Source: Batkoa obscura
Lineage: Eukaryota; Entomophthoromycota; Entomophthoromycetes; Entomophthorales; Batkoaceae
Length of the DNA: 64,000 bases
Direction: 5' to 3'
Assembly: GCA_030770535.1 (NCBI GenBank)
Contig: JASVEC010000009.1
Span: forward strand, 124,001 to 188,000
Under the pieces are notes generated by a model, which did no database searches, was not told where the DNA came from, and saw nothing but the letters and a program-made list of their open reading frames with translations. Positions 28,845-41,543 of the stretch are shown in pieces. Both the position numbers and the translations under genes were made by a program. Each line of letters starts with the position of its first letter. Positions within the stretch are counted from its first letter, which is position 1.

Positions 28845-29887
28845 AATCAATTTTTTAATTTTACTTATAAGATTACTAATAAATTTAGATATTTTTGTTT
28901 AAAAGTATTGATTTCCCTACCCATTTTCCTTCATTTATTTATATATTATAGTATAGCTATATTTACATTGAATCTAGTGAGTTTAAAAATTATCAAAAAA
29001 GTACTAAACCAAAGTTTACTATAAAATATTACGTATATGCACTATGATTAAAACAAAATAATAAACAAGGTTGAAAGTATTACAAACTTTAATACTAAAT
29101 TGAGAACTTAAAAGTTACCAGTATTTTAATTAGAATATTTTGAAGTTGAGAATAATTAATTATTACTTTAGTGAAAAAAAATCGAAATTTGGTTCTGTCA
29201 AAGTTACTTTAACGAAACATATATAAACAATATATTTAAAACACTATGAAAAAGTATTTAAATATGATAAATCAACTCTAAAAAATATAAATTGGGGTTC
29301 TATATTGTTAAATAGCAATTCAAAAATATTGAATTCGAAGTACAGTATTTTTTAAAAGTAATAGCTAAAAAAAGAAATTTAAATTCTTAAAATGTAAAGC
29401 TTACTAAAAAGATATCTTAATAAATCACCTTTAGTATAAATTTATATTCTTAAATCATTTTCCACTAATTTTTACATGACTCGAGTTATATTCAACTGCA
29501 TTCATAATAATATTGAAACCGGTAAAAGGGGTGTAGAATAAAGTGATAGTTGCCTATTTATTACATTTATGTTATAATCTTACTGAATAAGCCATTAAAT
29601 TTTTTACTTTTTTTAGTCCTATATGTTATATTTTATTTCGCACTTTTAAAAATATAAAATTTTGCGTTAATAGATTATTATTACTATATTTTCAACAACT
29701 TCCCTATTATATTGTATTTAAAAACTACATCTGTAGCTTCATTAGTAATATCTCATATCATATTAAAAGCTTTAAAGTAGCTACATTAAAATAATAATGT
29801 AGACGAAGTAATTACAAAAAAATTACCTGTGATATTTTTGCAATAAAATTAAGTTTAATATTAGTTGTTTTTATTGATATTAAAGCA

Positions 29888-29912
29888 CCAACCCTAATCC
29901 TGACCCTAACCC
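29888..29912 (+). repeat. Short telomere-like motif cluster
   Basis: Units ccaaccctaa, tcctgaccctaaccc resemble those at 5.5 kb. Too short to call a telomeric relic with confidence. Confidence 0.35.
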
Positions 29913-32841
29913 AATAGAATTAAGTAGTTAAAGTTGTAACTAAAAATGCTAACAAAGTTTCTTATGGTCAATTTTTCCATTACATCACAGGTGAAATTTT
30001 ACTGGTGATCCCACATTAGTAGTGATATTTAAAAAAGCTAATAAAGATTAAGTATACAAAGCATCTTAATCTTACTAATAGTAAGAATATATTACAAATT
30101 TATATTGTAGCATCAAGATTTATTGCGTTTAATAGAAGCGATTAAGCAAAATTGTAGTAATTGACGATTAAATGATTTTTTGTCTCACAAAAGTGTATGG
30201 TACCAAAGAGAATATAAATTAAATATGAAAAAAATGATAATTTAAAAATATTAATGTTATAGAAAAACTGAACATATTGAGAATAAAAGAATTTTATAAT
30301 AACTAAAAATAGTGCTTTTCAAGGGCTAAGACATTATAAGCCTATTTTTAAATCAGAACATTTATTTTTGTGTTAAAAATAACTGCTGGGCGCCACGAAT
30401 TACTATATATATTATTTAAATCTAAACTTAAGCCGATGGAAACTAACGAAAATTTCAACAATGAAGATAAGATCTACTTCAAATTACTTCTTAGCATTCA
30501 ATATTCTTTTTTATGTTGTAAAGCATCCAAGTTTTGTCAAAAAAAAATCAAAAAGCCTATTTCTTGGCATCAATAGATAAATCATTAAGGTCTAAATATA
30601 GAGTAAATTATTTAAATTATTTAGAAATAAATTGATTTAACACTATCATATGTAAAATAAAATAAAAATTCAAACTCTTAAAATTTGAGAAGAAAGCCAA
30701 GATTTCAATATTACCCGTAAGATTCCTTAATTACTTTTAAATTATCAAATTTACAAGTTTACTAATTGACTTAATTCAATAAATTTGAAATTCCTTTTTT
30801 TTAAATACATTATCACTTAAATTAAACTAAACTTATATAAAATATTCTTAAATTTGAGAAAGTTTTATTCCTGGTCAAAACTTATTTTTGCGGAAGAATT
30901 ACAATTCATTTGAGAATATTAATAAAAAATATAAATAAACAAGATATTTAATTAAACATTAGCTTTTAACAACAGCTACTTTAAAACTTAGTAAAATAAT
31001 ATTTAACAAAGCAAATCATCAATATATGTATTTTTTAGTATCCATATAATTTTCAATAAATATACAGTATTTAGTCATTGGAATTATAAACAAAGTGTCT
31101 CATTTTAAAATGATATAGCTGTGCTTTAAAGCAAAATGTATTAAAAATCTCTGAATACCTTTTTAATAAATGTTTAATCCTAAATTCATATTTATTCTTA
31201 GGCGTTCAATTAAGAAATGCCACCAAAATAAAAATAAATATTAATATTTTCGAAGAATAGAGGGAATCATATGGTTCGATCATATTTATTTGATAAACTC
31301 ACAGATTGACTATTTATGTTGGATGTACAAAACATATACAGACGTAATGAGGAGGCAAATTACTAAAAATTGAAATATGTTTAATATGAAAATTTAATGG
31401 GATCTTAAATTCAAAGAATATATTAGCTAATGTATTGCTGAAATAATTCATATATTAGTTGGAATAGCAGTTACTCTTTTGATTAGATATACAAGATCAT
31501 TGCAAATATGTTCTAGTGTTCTTTTTATAATAAACTAAAGGGAAGAAGGAATGTTCAATTCCTAAAATACCAAATAAATCTAGAGCTTACACTGCCTAAT
31601 TTGTAAACTAACATTTTACTCTTTTGTATAAAACCCGAGGAGCTCACAATATAAAAACTATATAAGCTTATTAAATACTCTAGGATCACTTGTTCTTTGA
31701 ATTAAAAAATAAATGATTTTTTTTGATTTGGTACCTTTTATGTTTTTTTTAAAACCACAAATAACCTCGTATTGTACTTCCAATTTTTCAAGGTTAGGAC
31801 TCTGGTTAGTCCACTTTTTATGACAGTATTCGGCACGGTTAGCTTACTATTACACTATTCTACTTAACTCTAAAATCACGATGTCTGTTTTTCCATTTGT
31901 TATTATTCTTTAATAAATAATCTTCACCTATTTTATTATATTTATTCATTTGCCTTCAGGTTAGTTTTCAAAAATTGCTTTTCGCATTTTAAATTTTAAC
32001 TTAATTTAGAAATATCATCGTATTTATTCAAAAGCTATAAAAATTGGAACTGACTTTTGTGGAAATAAACAAGATACTAGATTATACTATGTATCTTTTT
32101 AAAATGACAAGTACCCTTTGTTTTATATATATTTTATTTTATTTATTTCATATACTATTGGGAATGTTAGGGAACTACTAGCATATTTTAAAATAAAGAG
32201 AGATGAGTAAATCTTAGGAGATTGTAAACCCGTGAAAATTCAAAACTTAACAAACAGGAAATGTTGCTTCTGATTATGGTAAAAATAACAGGAATGTACA
32301 AGGATATTTGTACAACTAACCTGAGAATTAGGTTTCCTAAAGTAATTGATATTTTAATTTTTTTAATTTGAGCTATTGATTTTATTACAATAAAAATAAA
32401 ATAAGAAAGTACCAAACCTCTTACATCGCTTTAAATCTGAAAGTTTGTAACTCTATACTAGTTTGTTTTAAGTGATATTGGTAATATTATAAACTATTTA
32501 TATGCAATAACTATAACTTATGTAAGCTGCTTTTATAATTTGAATTTTAACCCGACGTTTTCCTAAAGCTATATAAATTAAAGTTTATTGATTTTTTAAA
32601 TACACAACTTTAAAAATAGTCCAAAATAAAAAACGTCGTACTCAAATAGTTATATTACTTCAAAAAATAATAAGTTTAAACCACTTTTAATACTTATTGG
32701 TTAGAAGAATTTTATTACAATAAATATAATATTGTGCTACATCTTTTTTAAGACAACCACTATAATACCTAATAAACATGAAAAACATGGATTTTAGTTG
32801 CTATTTTCGAATGTGTATATTAACGTTTAATAAAAATTAAG

Positions 32842-32948
32842 ATCTGAGGGTATTTTTTTTGGTTTCATCACTTTTTCCATTTTTTAAGCGCTATTTGAGC
32901 GAAAAAACTACTAGTAAAGTTCTTAGACAAAAAAATATATCCCTATTT
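32842..32948 (+). repeat. MITE-like foldback element, copy 9
   Basis: Left tgagggtattttttttgg, core aagcgctatttgagcg, right aaaaatatatccctat. Ends are partly eroded. Confidence 0.78.
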
Positions 32949-33033
32949 ATATTTTAATTTTTCATATAACTTGGATTATAATTGATAATCAACATAAGTA
33001 TGTTATCTTTTATAATAAAAAGTAATATGAACT

Positions 33034-33095
33034 ATTGCTACTTGAGCGGAAAAATTATTAGTAAAATTCTTAGACACAAAAATATATCCCCATAT
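33034..33095 (+). repeat. MITE-like foldback element, copy 10 (3' half only)
   Basis: Starts within the loop (gctacttgagcggaaaaatt) and continues to a good right end (aatatatccccatat). The left half is absent. Confidence 0.75.
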
Positions 33096-34004
33096 TATGG
33101 ATTAAAATTTGAAATTTAATAAATGAACCCAACACCAACTCTAACGTCAACTTTAATTTTAATTTTAATGATAGTATGAGACTAATTTATAACAAACAAT
33201 ATTAATATTTAATGTTTTTGTAATATATTATTGTGGTTTTTTAAAACTTTTTAATATAAATTTTATCTTTTAAAAGCAAGCTAAATGTATTTTTTAATTT
33301 ATTGTAATGATTAAATTTTATTCAAATAAATGAATTAATATAAAAAAATAAATATTATCACACAATTATATATTAGGTGTGACTATTCAAAATCAAATGG
33401 CATTTTCTTAGCTTAAGATTTTAAAGCACTAAAAATTACTAAACAAACACAATTTTAATTATTAACGTAAATTGAAAAAGTATTTTAGCTTATAATATAA
33501 TCGATATGATACTATTACATTATGTTTTTCACGTTAATAAGCCATATCAAAGCTCAACGACCATGCTCCTTTTTAAAAATTTTATTACCATTTTGTTCAT
33601 TTATCAGTGGACAATATAAAATTATCTAACGCTTAAATGTGTTTAAATTTATATCAACACTTTTTGGGATGGCTTAAATGGGTAATTGAATGTTCTTTTT
33701 AGGGTAGAGGGAGTGATAATTTCAATAAACATAGCTATAAAGTTGATTTTAATTTATTTAATTGTCAAGAAAAAACATCATATAATAATAATGCTTTGTC
33801 AGCAGGCTATTAATTTTTTTATTAATAATTAGCTATGTAGTAGATAACATTCAAAATACGATGCAAGCAATATTTGCCCATAGCCTAAAATAATTTTCAG
33901 ACAGGCATTTATAGTTCATGCTAGATAAACAACACTTTAATTTTTTAATAAAAACAGTAATAATGGTTATTATTTTTTATTTGTATTATTTTGAAAAAAT
34001 ATAC

Positions 34005-34110
34005 ATATGGGAATGTTTTTTTGGTTTCATCACTTTTTACATTTTTTAAGCGCTATTTGAGGGGAAAGATTGTTAGTAAATTTCTTAAACAAAAAATACA
34101 TCCTTCATAT
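34005..34110 (+). repeat. MITE-like foldback element, copy 11
   Basis: Left atatgggaatgttttttt, core aagcgctatttgaggg, right aatacatccttcatat. Confidence 0.82.
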
Positions 34111-36210
34111 CTTAAGTTCATCTTCAATGTATAAAAAATACCAGTTTACTATGAAGCTAATTTTCAAGCTAAATATCTCTCTTTTGTAGAGATTTTGATC
34201 GATATACACGTTGCTCATTGCAAGTTAATATTCTTCTTGATGGTTCTCTCATTTTCGCCTTTTTATTGTTAAAAATAGTTATAACATCTCAGTCACATTA
34301 CTGCTCTAGAAAAGTAATTACTTTAAGGTTATAATTTGTAATTAAAGTTATGGTTTATAATTAAAGTTTGTTTGTTAAAGCGTGCTATATATTAAGCACT
34401 GATTTTTTCCTTTATTATAATCTCTTAAAAAGTTAAAAAATAATCTGACAATAAAATACAGTTATTGGAGATTTATTTCAACCTAGTTTGCGATGATTTT
34501 TAAAACTAGTATTTTTTATGTTGGGTTTTTTAATGCCTAATCCTTTTTTTATCCTAATTTTAGCTAAATTATACTTTTAAATGAACAGTTAAATAGACTG
34601 CAACAAATCTGCAGCAGCTGTACCATAGAAATTACTAGCCTTAAAACTTGTTTTTTCAGATCAGTAGGATTACTTAAGGTTAAAGTAAACGGAATTAGGC
34701 TAAACTACAAATATGGAAATAAACTCTTATTATTTAGCCAAAACTACAATATTAAAAATTACATACAACTCTTTATTTCAATATAGTAACCTATATTAGA
34801 ATAAGCATTATGTTATAAACTACAATATTAAACCTAACCCCTTTTCCCGAACAAAGTTACCACAGCTTTGGATTCTTTTCTATTTTTTTGGTTGTAAAAG
34901 GACCCAGCTACAAGTAAGTTTGACTTTATTATTTTTAATATCTGTCATCTAGAATAAAACAATACAGTTGTCTGAGTTTAACTTTTTTGCAGTCATTACC
35001 TCCTTTAAGTTTTGAAAATATAGAATAATATAAATTTGGTATTCTAAGATGAAAACTTCTAGATTAGAGCTATAGAATAGCTGAGGGTTCAATGTGAAAC
35101 AATTTTTATTTAAATAACTTTCTTAGTCATATAATTTTAAAATCCCTAAACGATGTCTATAGTTTGAGATCATTCTTAAAACTTATAAAAGATTATAAAT
35201 AAGTGGTCAAACCTAAATTTCTAATTTTCAATTAAAGATATTTCTCAAAATTCTAAGTAATAATTAAGTTGCCTTACATAAGCTTTTTATCAAAATAATA
35301 ATCTTTAGTCTATTTAAAAATATTAATTGACCACATTCTTACATTGATATTATTGCTAATTAAATATAAGTTTTAATAAGTTTTAATTTTAAATTGTCTA
35401 TCTATTTAACCATTTCATGTTTTTTTAAAGACATTTCACTTATTTGATATCTATAATAACCTAACTATTTAAAACTAAATAAAATAAATCTTTGTATTAA
35501 AATAATTTTATCTTGGAATTGAAAAAAATTAAAAAAATTAAAAAACTTAGTTGCTTAAGTTGGAATCGAAATTTTAATTTACCCTAACCTGGTTTTTGAC
35601 AAAATTAAAAATGATTGGTTTTTACTAAAAATTCAAACTCAGCTTTTGAAATTTGATGGTCATTTCTAAGTCATCTATCTAATTTATAAATTCTTCTCAA
35701 TCTTAACAACTTATGAGTAGGACCAAGGTTGATATCAACTATGAAATGAGAGGCAGAGCATAAGTACATCTAGATATGCCCTCTTAAACAGGATTCAATA
35801 CATTTAAACAGATGACTTTTTGAAAAAAAGAAACATTGTTGTCTAAGTTTTAGTTTTAGTTTTAGTTTAAGCTATACTTGCATTATTTGTGGGGAAAGGG
35901 CTCAAACTTTAATAAATCTTACTTTTTATGTATTCTATTAATAATATTAAACGACATTAAAAAGTGCATTACTATTAATAGATACCCCCTTATTGTCATT
36001 ATAGGATATATGAGAAATTAAAATTTTAGGATAATAACCTTATTTACAAAGCATTTAATATAGCATTTATTACGATAATTTAATAAAAGATAAAAGTACA
36101 GATTAAATTATTAATTACAATTCTTCAAGCTAAGATGAAAGGGTATCTATGACTTAAATAACAACGAGCAATAAGGATCAAGCGAAGGGTTTTTAACACA
36201 AAAATTCAAG

Positions 36211-37158
36211 TCAATTTGATAAATGTCCTTGGGGTTGAGCCCATTTAGGTAATTTATCTTTTTTACATCTCCTTGAAGATAAATGACGAAGATAAATATC
36301 CTTTCTTGAAAACCCTTTATCACAAGCAATACAAAAGAAGGGCTTAATACCAAGATGAAGTTTTTCATGACGAGCTAAAGAATTTTTTCTATAAAATGGT
36401 TGCTTGCAGTAACGACAAGGTAATACAGCTACATTTTCTCCAATGGGTATAATAGTTTGTTTAACTCTTGGCTTATTAATTCCCATAGGACATTCCACTT
36501 TTGGAGTACCATAATAAAAGTTACCGTTGGTTAAAATTCCTTCCTTCTTAGCTATTTTTTCTTCTTTGATTTCTTCTTTCTTAACTCTATGATCAATGCT
36601 AATATTAGATTCACCAAAAATAAAACTGCTATTTGATTGAATATCCATTGGAGTAAGGTTTGAGGATGCATAGTATGAGTTTGGGTAATTGGTGTACATT
36701 TCACTTACGTTAACGTTATGATTTTGATAATTGACATCAAAGTTACTATTTGAATAACTGAAGTTAGGGTCTGGATGAGAGTAACGTCTATTAGAGTGAT
36801 AAGATTGATGTTGAATAGCTTGAGGAGTTTGTTGAGAAAAGGAGCGTTGATTCATGGGACTACAAGATTTGTAATTAGAATAATTGTAATGTTGTTGATT
36901 GTAATAACTATTAATATCGTTTGGAGAAATAGGTAAACTAGAGAAGCCAGAAGTACAAGCAATTTCTTCTGTATTACAATAATACATACTTTGGTAATTA
37001 GATGGAGTATGACTCATAGTAGAATGAACCATTCCTTGAGTCCAAGTAGGATTGGTATACATGACTTCCAAACTTGATTGAGGTTGAGGGTAATCCATGT
37101 ATGTCCATGAGTTACTGTTTTCCATAGGTATACTTTGATTTATGTCCATTGATAGCAT
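36211..37158 (-). CDS. Zinc-finger transcription factor, C2H2 + C2HC pair, copy 2
   Basis: Intronless, 315 aa, paralogue of the gene at 26.2-27.2 kb. The Asn/Ser/Tyr/Gln-rich N-terminus is followed by a Lys/Glu stretch (RVKKEEIKEEKIAKKEG), the shared motif YYGTPKVECPMG and the two fingers CRYCKQPFYRKNSLARHEKLH and CIACDKGFSRKDIYLRHLSSRRC. As in copy 1, the second finger ends in Cys. The DNA-contact positions differ from copy 1 (RNNSLKR versus RKNSLAR; RTDILKR versus RKDIYLR), so overlapping but not identical binding sites are likely. The C-terminal tail is short (KWAQPQGHLSN). Confidence 0.87.
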   Translation of the reverse strand: MLSMDINQSIPMENSNSWTYMDYPQPQSSLEVMYTNPTWTQGMVHSTMSHTPSNYQSMYYCNTEEIACTSGFSSLPISPNDINSYYNQQHYNYSNYKSCSPMNQRSFSQQTPQAIQHQSYHSNRRYSHPDPNFSYSNSNFDVNYQNHNVNVSEMYTNYPNSYYASSNLTPMDIQSNSSFIFGESNISIDHRVKKEEIKEEKIAKKEGILTNGNFYYGTPKVECPMGINKPRVKQTIIPIGENVAVLPCRYCKQPFYRKNSLARHEKLHLGIKPFFCIACDKGFSRKDIYLRHLSSRRCKKDKLPKWAQPQGHLSN

Positions 37159-40100
37159 GAATGTATCTTTAATTTAGTAGTTAATATTTAGATAAAAGTT
37201 CTTAAAAAATTGAATTTCGATCAGTAGGGTATTTATAGTTTTGAAACTTTTTGAATTTTTGAATTTTTATTCTAGATTTTTTACAACTATTTTTTAAAGT
37301 AAAACATGAGTGACCCAGATCAAAAAAAATTAGCTCCATCCAGAAAATATATTCCTTTAAACAGTACAAATTTGCTGATAATCAAATTTAGTATCATTTA
37401 TAATAAATTTGATCAGACCAAATGACTCGAATAGTGAATTATTCACCAATAGATTCAAATAATTGCACTAGTTTTTATACAATGTTAAATCTAATTTGCT
37501 AAGATATGAGCTAAATATAGACTCTTAACATAATTTCTCAGCTTTTATTATTTTATGCAACTTGAGTTTATCATTTTTTGCGCTCCTTGCTTATCTAAGA
37601 TTTAATATAAGAGTTAGGCTAAATTACATTAAGCCTAACAATAAATTATGCAATGAATCTAATTTGGTAATCTCAACCCGAAACCTTTCAATTTATAGAT
37701 TTTTTTAAAATTCAAGTTATTACTTTTAATCATGTTTAGTAATTTATTAAACACTGGAATTTCATAACTAATTATAGTTCGCTCCAGGTACTGTAACTTG
37801 TATTAAATGAAATAACTTGTGCTATTCGTATTAATCATACATAAAAGTGATGACTTTTTATTCAATATATTGGAGAGTAGGTTTTATAATAGTCAAGCAT
37901 TTTTTTCTATCTAACTCATACACCCTGGTAAATAATCTATATAATTAAAGTATACACCGTCTCATGTTATTTTTAGATTTTGAAATGATAAAAAGGAGTA
38001 ATTTGACAGTCAATATGTTTTATAACTATTTTTTGTATAAAAATAATGCCTCTAGCTAATAATAGCAACCAAATACAATATGATATAAAAGAAGAGAGGA
38101 GAAGAAAAGCTTAACTATATAATTAAAAATATATTTATTTAGATAATATATAATTTATTTCTTTATTTTTTTATTAAGGTACATTTTAGTGGTTTAGTTT
38201 AATGAAGAGAATCGAATAAATTCTATTGTTACCATAGGTTTGTATAGCTTGTAAATTCCTATAAGAACAAAATCTATTTTATTAAGTAAAAGCGCAATGC
38301 TTAGATAATGTTATTGATCGAAAATCGTAGAAAGTTTTATTTTGCAAAATAATAATAAACAAAGGGGTGAATAAAAGCGATAATGTCTTAATTTATCCAA
38401 TTGCTTGGAATAAGCGCTTCTTTAGAATTTTTTTTAATTTCTATTTAAATTGAAATAACCCACTTTAGTCAATATCGCAATACTAAAAATAGTTAATAAG
38501 TCTGATAGCAAAGTTTAAAACCATCCAGACCAATTTTAAAACTTTTGTTATTTTTAATACAGTTCTAGACTGTAAGTCTAGTCTTGATTTAATATAATAA
38601 AAGTATAAAAAAGATAGTAAAAAGCAGAATGATTAAATATGGTTATAATAGTAGAGGTTCGATCATTATACCATCATATATTATGAAGGGACATTGAGTT
38701 TGAAAAAATTAATATGGTATAGTTTTTAATTTTACAAACATATAGACACACATAGTAAAGTGAATACAAAGTGAGAATTTAATCAAAACCTGAATTACAA
38801 GCTATAAATCTATAACTTGTAAATCTAATATATATAAAATTATTATAATATTGATACAATAAAGTATGAATAACGTTGACTACATCAACTTTATAATTTA
38901 AAAAGTCAATTCCGAGGATTATGTAATCCAACTTGGAATCATTTGATTTCAAACTCTAGACAACCGTTTGAATTTATAATTTTGAACCTTATACAATAGA
39001 AAATGAATACGAGTTTCATTTTTGAAAGCCAATATCAAGATAAATTTATTAAGATTAACAAGTAATTAATAATATAATCTTATAAATAAACATTGAATTT
39101 TATTTTGAAGGCAGTTTAAGTATAAATTGTAAACTTTACCATTGTACATGTAGTTTCAAAATAATTTATAATATTAAATTGTTAAAGTTATAAAATGGAT
39201 TTATGGATGATAGAAATAAAGCTAACCCTAACTTATTTTATTAGTAATGCTAATAATGTTAATAATAGAAATTATTACTACTCGATCCCTTATCTTTGTA
39301 TGACTAATTGAATAAATGCTTACTAAGTCATATATATATTAAAAATATGAAAGTTTCATTATCCTTTTTTTTGAGCTATTTCTTATATTTTTAAAATTAA
39401 ACCAGAACTCTCCCTTGACCTAAAAATTATTTCCCCAACACCCTTTTTTTAAGAGCGTCATTCCTTAATATTTAATAAATTATACTTTTGATATCTTTAT
39501 CTGACAAATTATAAAGACTCTATCCCAGCTCCCTAACCTCCTCATTCTTGACAGAGTCATCTAGAAGATAGTGACCAAACTCAAGTTCTTTTCCAAGAAT
39601 AACCCACTTTTTGATTTTTCTATATTATAGTGACTTAACTTTGATTATTTTTATTAAAATAAAAAAGAATATTAAGTAAATCTAGATGATAAGCTATAAA
39701 GGCAAAGCTTGAGGGCTTTGATAAAAGAGGGGCTGAGAAAGTTAAAAATGGGCCATATGATAGTGTAAGTTTCATTAGAGTCACATCGTTTTAATGCAAC
39801 TTTCATTTATTTATAGCAAATGAAAGTACAAAAAACTTTGTCCTTTAAATTTTTAAATAGCTGGGCTTGTTTTTTATCAGATTTAATTAGCATTTCTTTA
39901 ATTTTAATGTAACATAAAAAGTAGATAACATTCGACAACTAATTATTTCCCCTTTTAACGTCTTTCAAGGCTGCCTTATATCTAGGTTTTAACTTCATAG
40001 CTGCTTACTTAAATGCTTCTTCTTTTTCTCTTTTGATCTCTTACTTTGCTTCTTGCTTCGGTTTTGCACCTTTTTGAAAGGATAAAACATTGTCCTTTTT

Positions 40101-41543
40101 GGATAAGGACTAAAAAGTTGTAATAGTTTTTATAACATTTAGTTAACTAGATAATAATATATATTGCGTTATATCAAATAAATATTATTGAAAAGAATTT
40201 TTTATTCTTTTCAAGTTTAAAATAACATTCATTGAATATTTTATTTAAATAATAAATACAATATACTACCTTTCAAGATATTAAAAAATACATTATGGTA
40301 GCTGAATTAAAAATAGAACTAAGTAGTGTAAAATTTTATAGGAAATGTTTTAACTTCATTTAATTAAAAACATTTAAAATATTTAGTTAAAGAAGTTGAA
40401 ATTTATAAAATTTTATAAAATTACTTTTATTTTGTTTTTTTAATAAAATAATATTGTCAATTTATGTTTACTAAATAATGTTGTTTTAGCCTTTACTTCA
40501 TATTAACAAAGTATATTTAATTGTAAATTAATTATAGTTTTTTTAACTCTATATCGATTTAACACTTTTCCTTTAAATAGTTATCTTTATCATTTAATTG
40601 AAAAATATTTTATCTTTAAATACTTTGAGAATTCCTTTACCACTATATACATAATATACACGATTTACTATATTTTAAAAAAGCTTATAAACTTCAAAAC
40701 TAAAACAAGCTAATTGATACATTAATAAACTTTAAGCTATAATATTTTCATTATTGTGCTTTTTTAAATGCATTTACCTTGAGAGAATAAGCAACGGCTT
40801 TACTCTAAAAAACGCATTAACGAAATTGTTATAAATTAGTAACTTATAAGCACTCAAAGCAGTAAAATCAAGGAATCACTCCATTGTTAATCACATAGTT
40901 AAAGCATGAATATCCTCCAATTTAATCAATCCTTTCTGTTCAGAGAATAAGTAAATATAGAAAATGGGTGATCGATTATGCTAAAGTTAATTTGATAGAA
41001 AGTCTTATAAGGAATTGAAACGCCGAAGCTATGAGATGTATATTAACATAGCTAAGGTATTGGGTTTAAAACTGTTTATTTAATAAGTTTAACGAATTTT
41101 TTATTAAATAAAACAACTTGCAATCAAACGTCTTTTATTGTTTTTAATTTGGAGTCAAGTTATTTTAATATAAAATTAAAAGTTGAAGAGGATATAGCCA
41201 TTAAATTCAAATTAAAAAATACAAAAGGCATCTCTGAAAACTGTTCTAGTTGTTTTTATTTACAGTCTATTATAACAAAGGAAACTTTATCCAACATTTA
41301 TAGTTCAAAAAAAAGCAGAAGGATCTTAATTTACTAAAATTAGTTTGCGTCAATCATCCATTTTCAAAACATTCGCAAATTTCTAATTTTATGCAAAACT
41401 TAGTTACCATTTCAACAATTTCAACAATTGGCTAAAATTATCCATTCTTTGTATTTTTTAGATTTTAAATTTTGAATCAACAAATAGTAATATCACATCC
41501 TATTACGATTAAAACGACATATCAAGTGGACAGCATTTCAATT
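37159..41543. other. Gene-poor region upstream of the CDK gene
   Basis: No supported gene. Open frames are short and of AT-biased composition. No MITE copy was found here. The last ~150 bp likely contain the promoter and leader of the CTK1-like gene. Confidence 0.5.

Larger units (their letters stand above)
27237..36146. other. Gene desert of about 9 kb between two zinc-finger paralogues
   Basis: I find no gene with family-like content on either strand; the open frames here are short and of low complexity. It holds MITE copies 8 to 11 (28.7, 32.8, 33.0 and 34.0 kb) and a short telomere-like stretch at 29888-29912. It may contain long regulatory regions for the zinc-finger genes, but no motif shows this. 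Confidence 0.5.

Noticed and set aside
30370-30576. 68-aa frame in the gene desert
   Set aside because: Does not begin with ATG (ttg), and no motif is seen.
41149-41337. 62-aa frame upstream of the CDK gene
   Set aside because: Starts at ttg, not ATG, and shows no family features. It probably lies in the CDK gene's upstream region.
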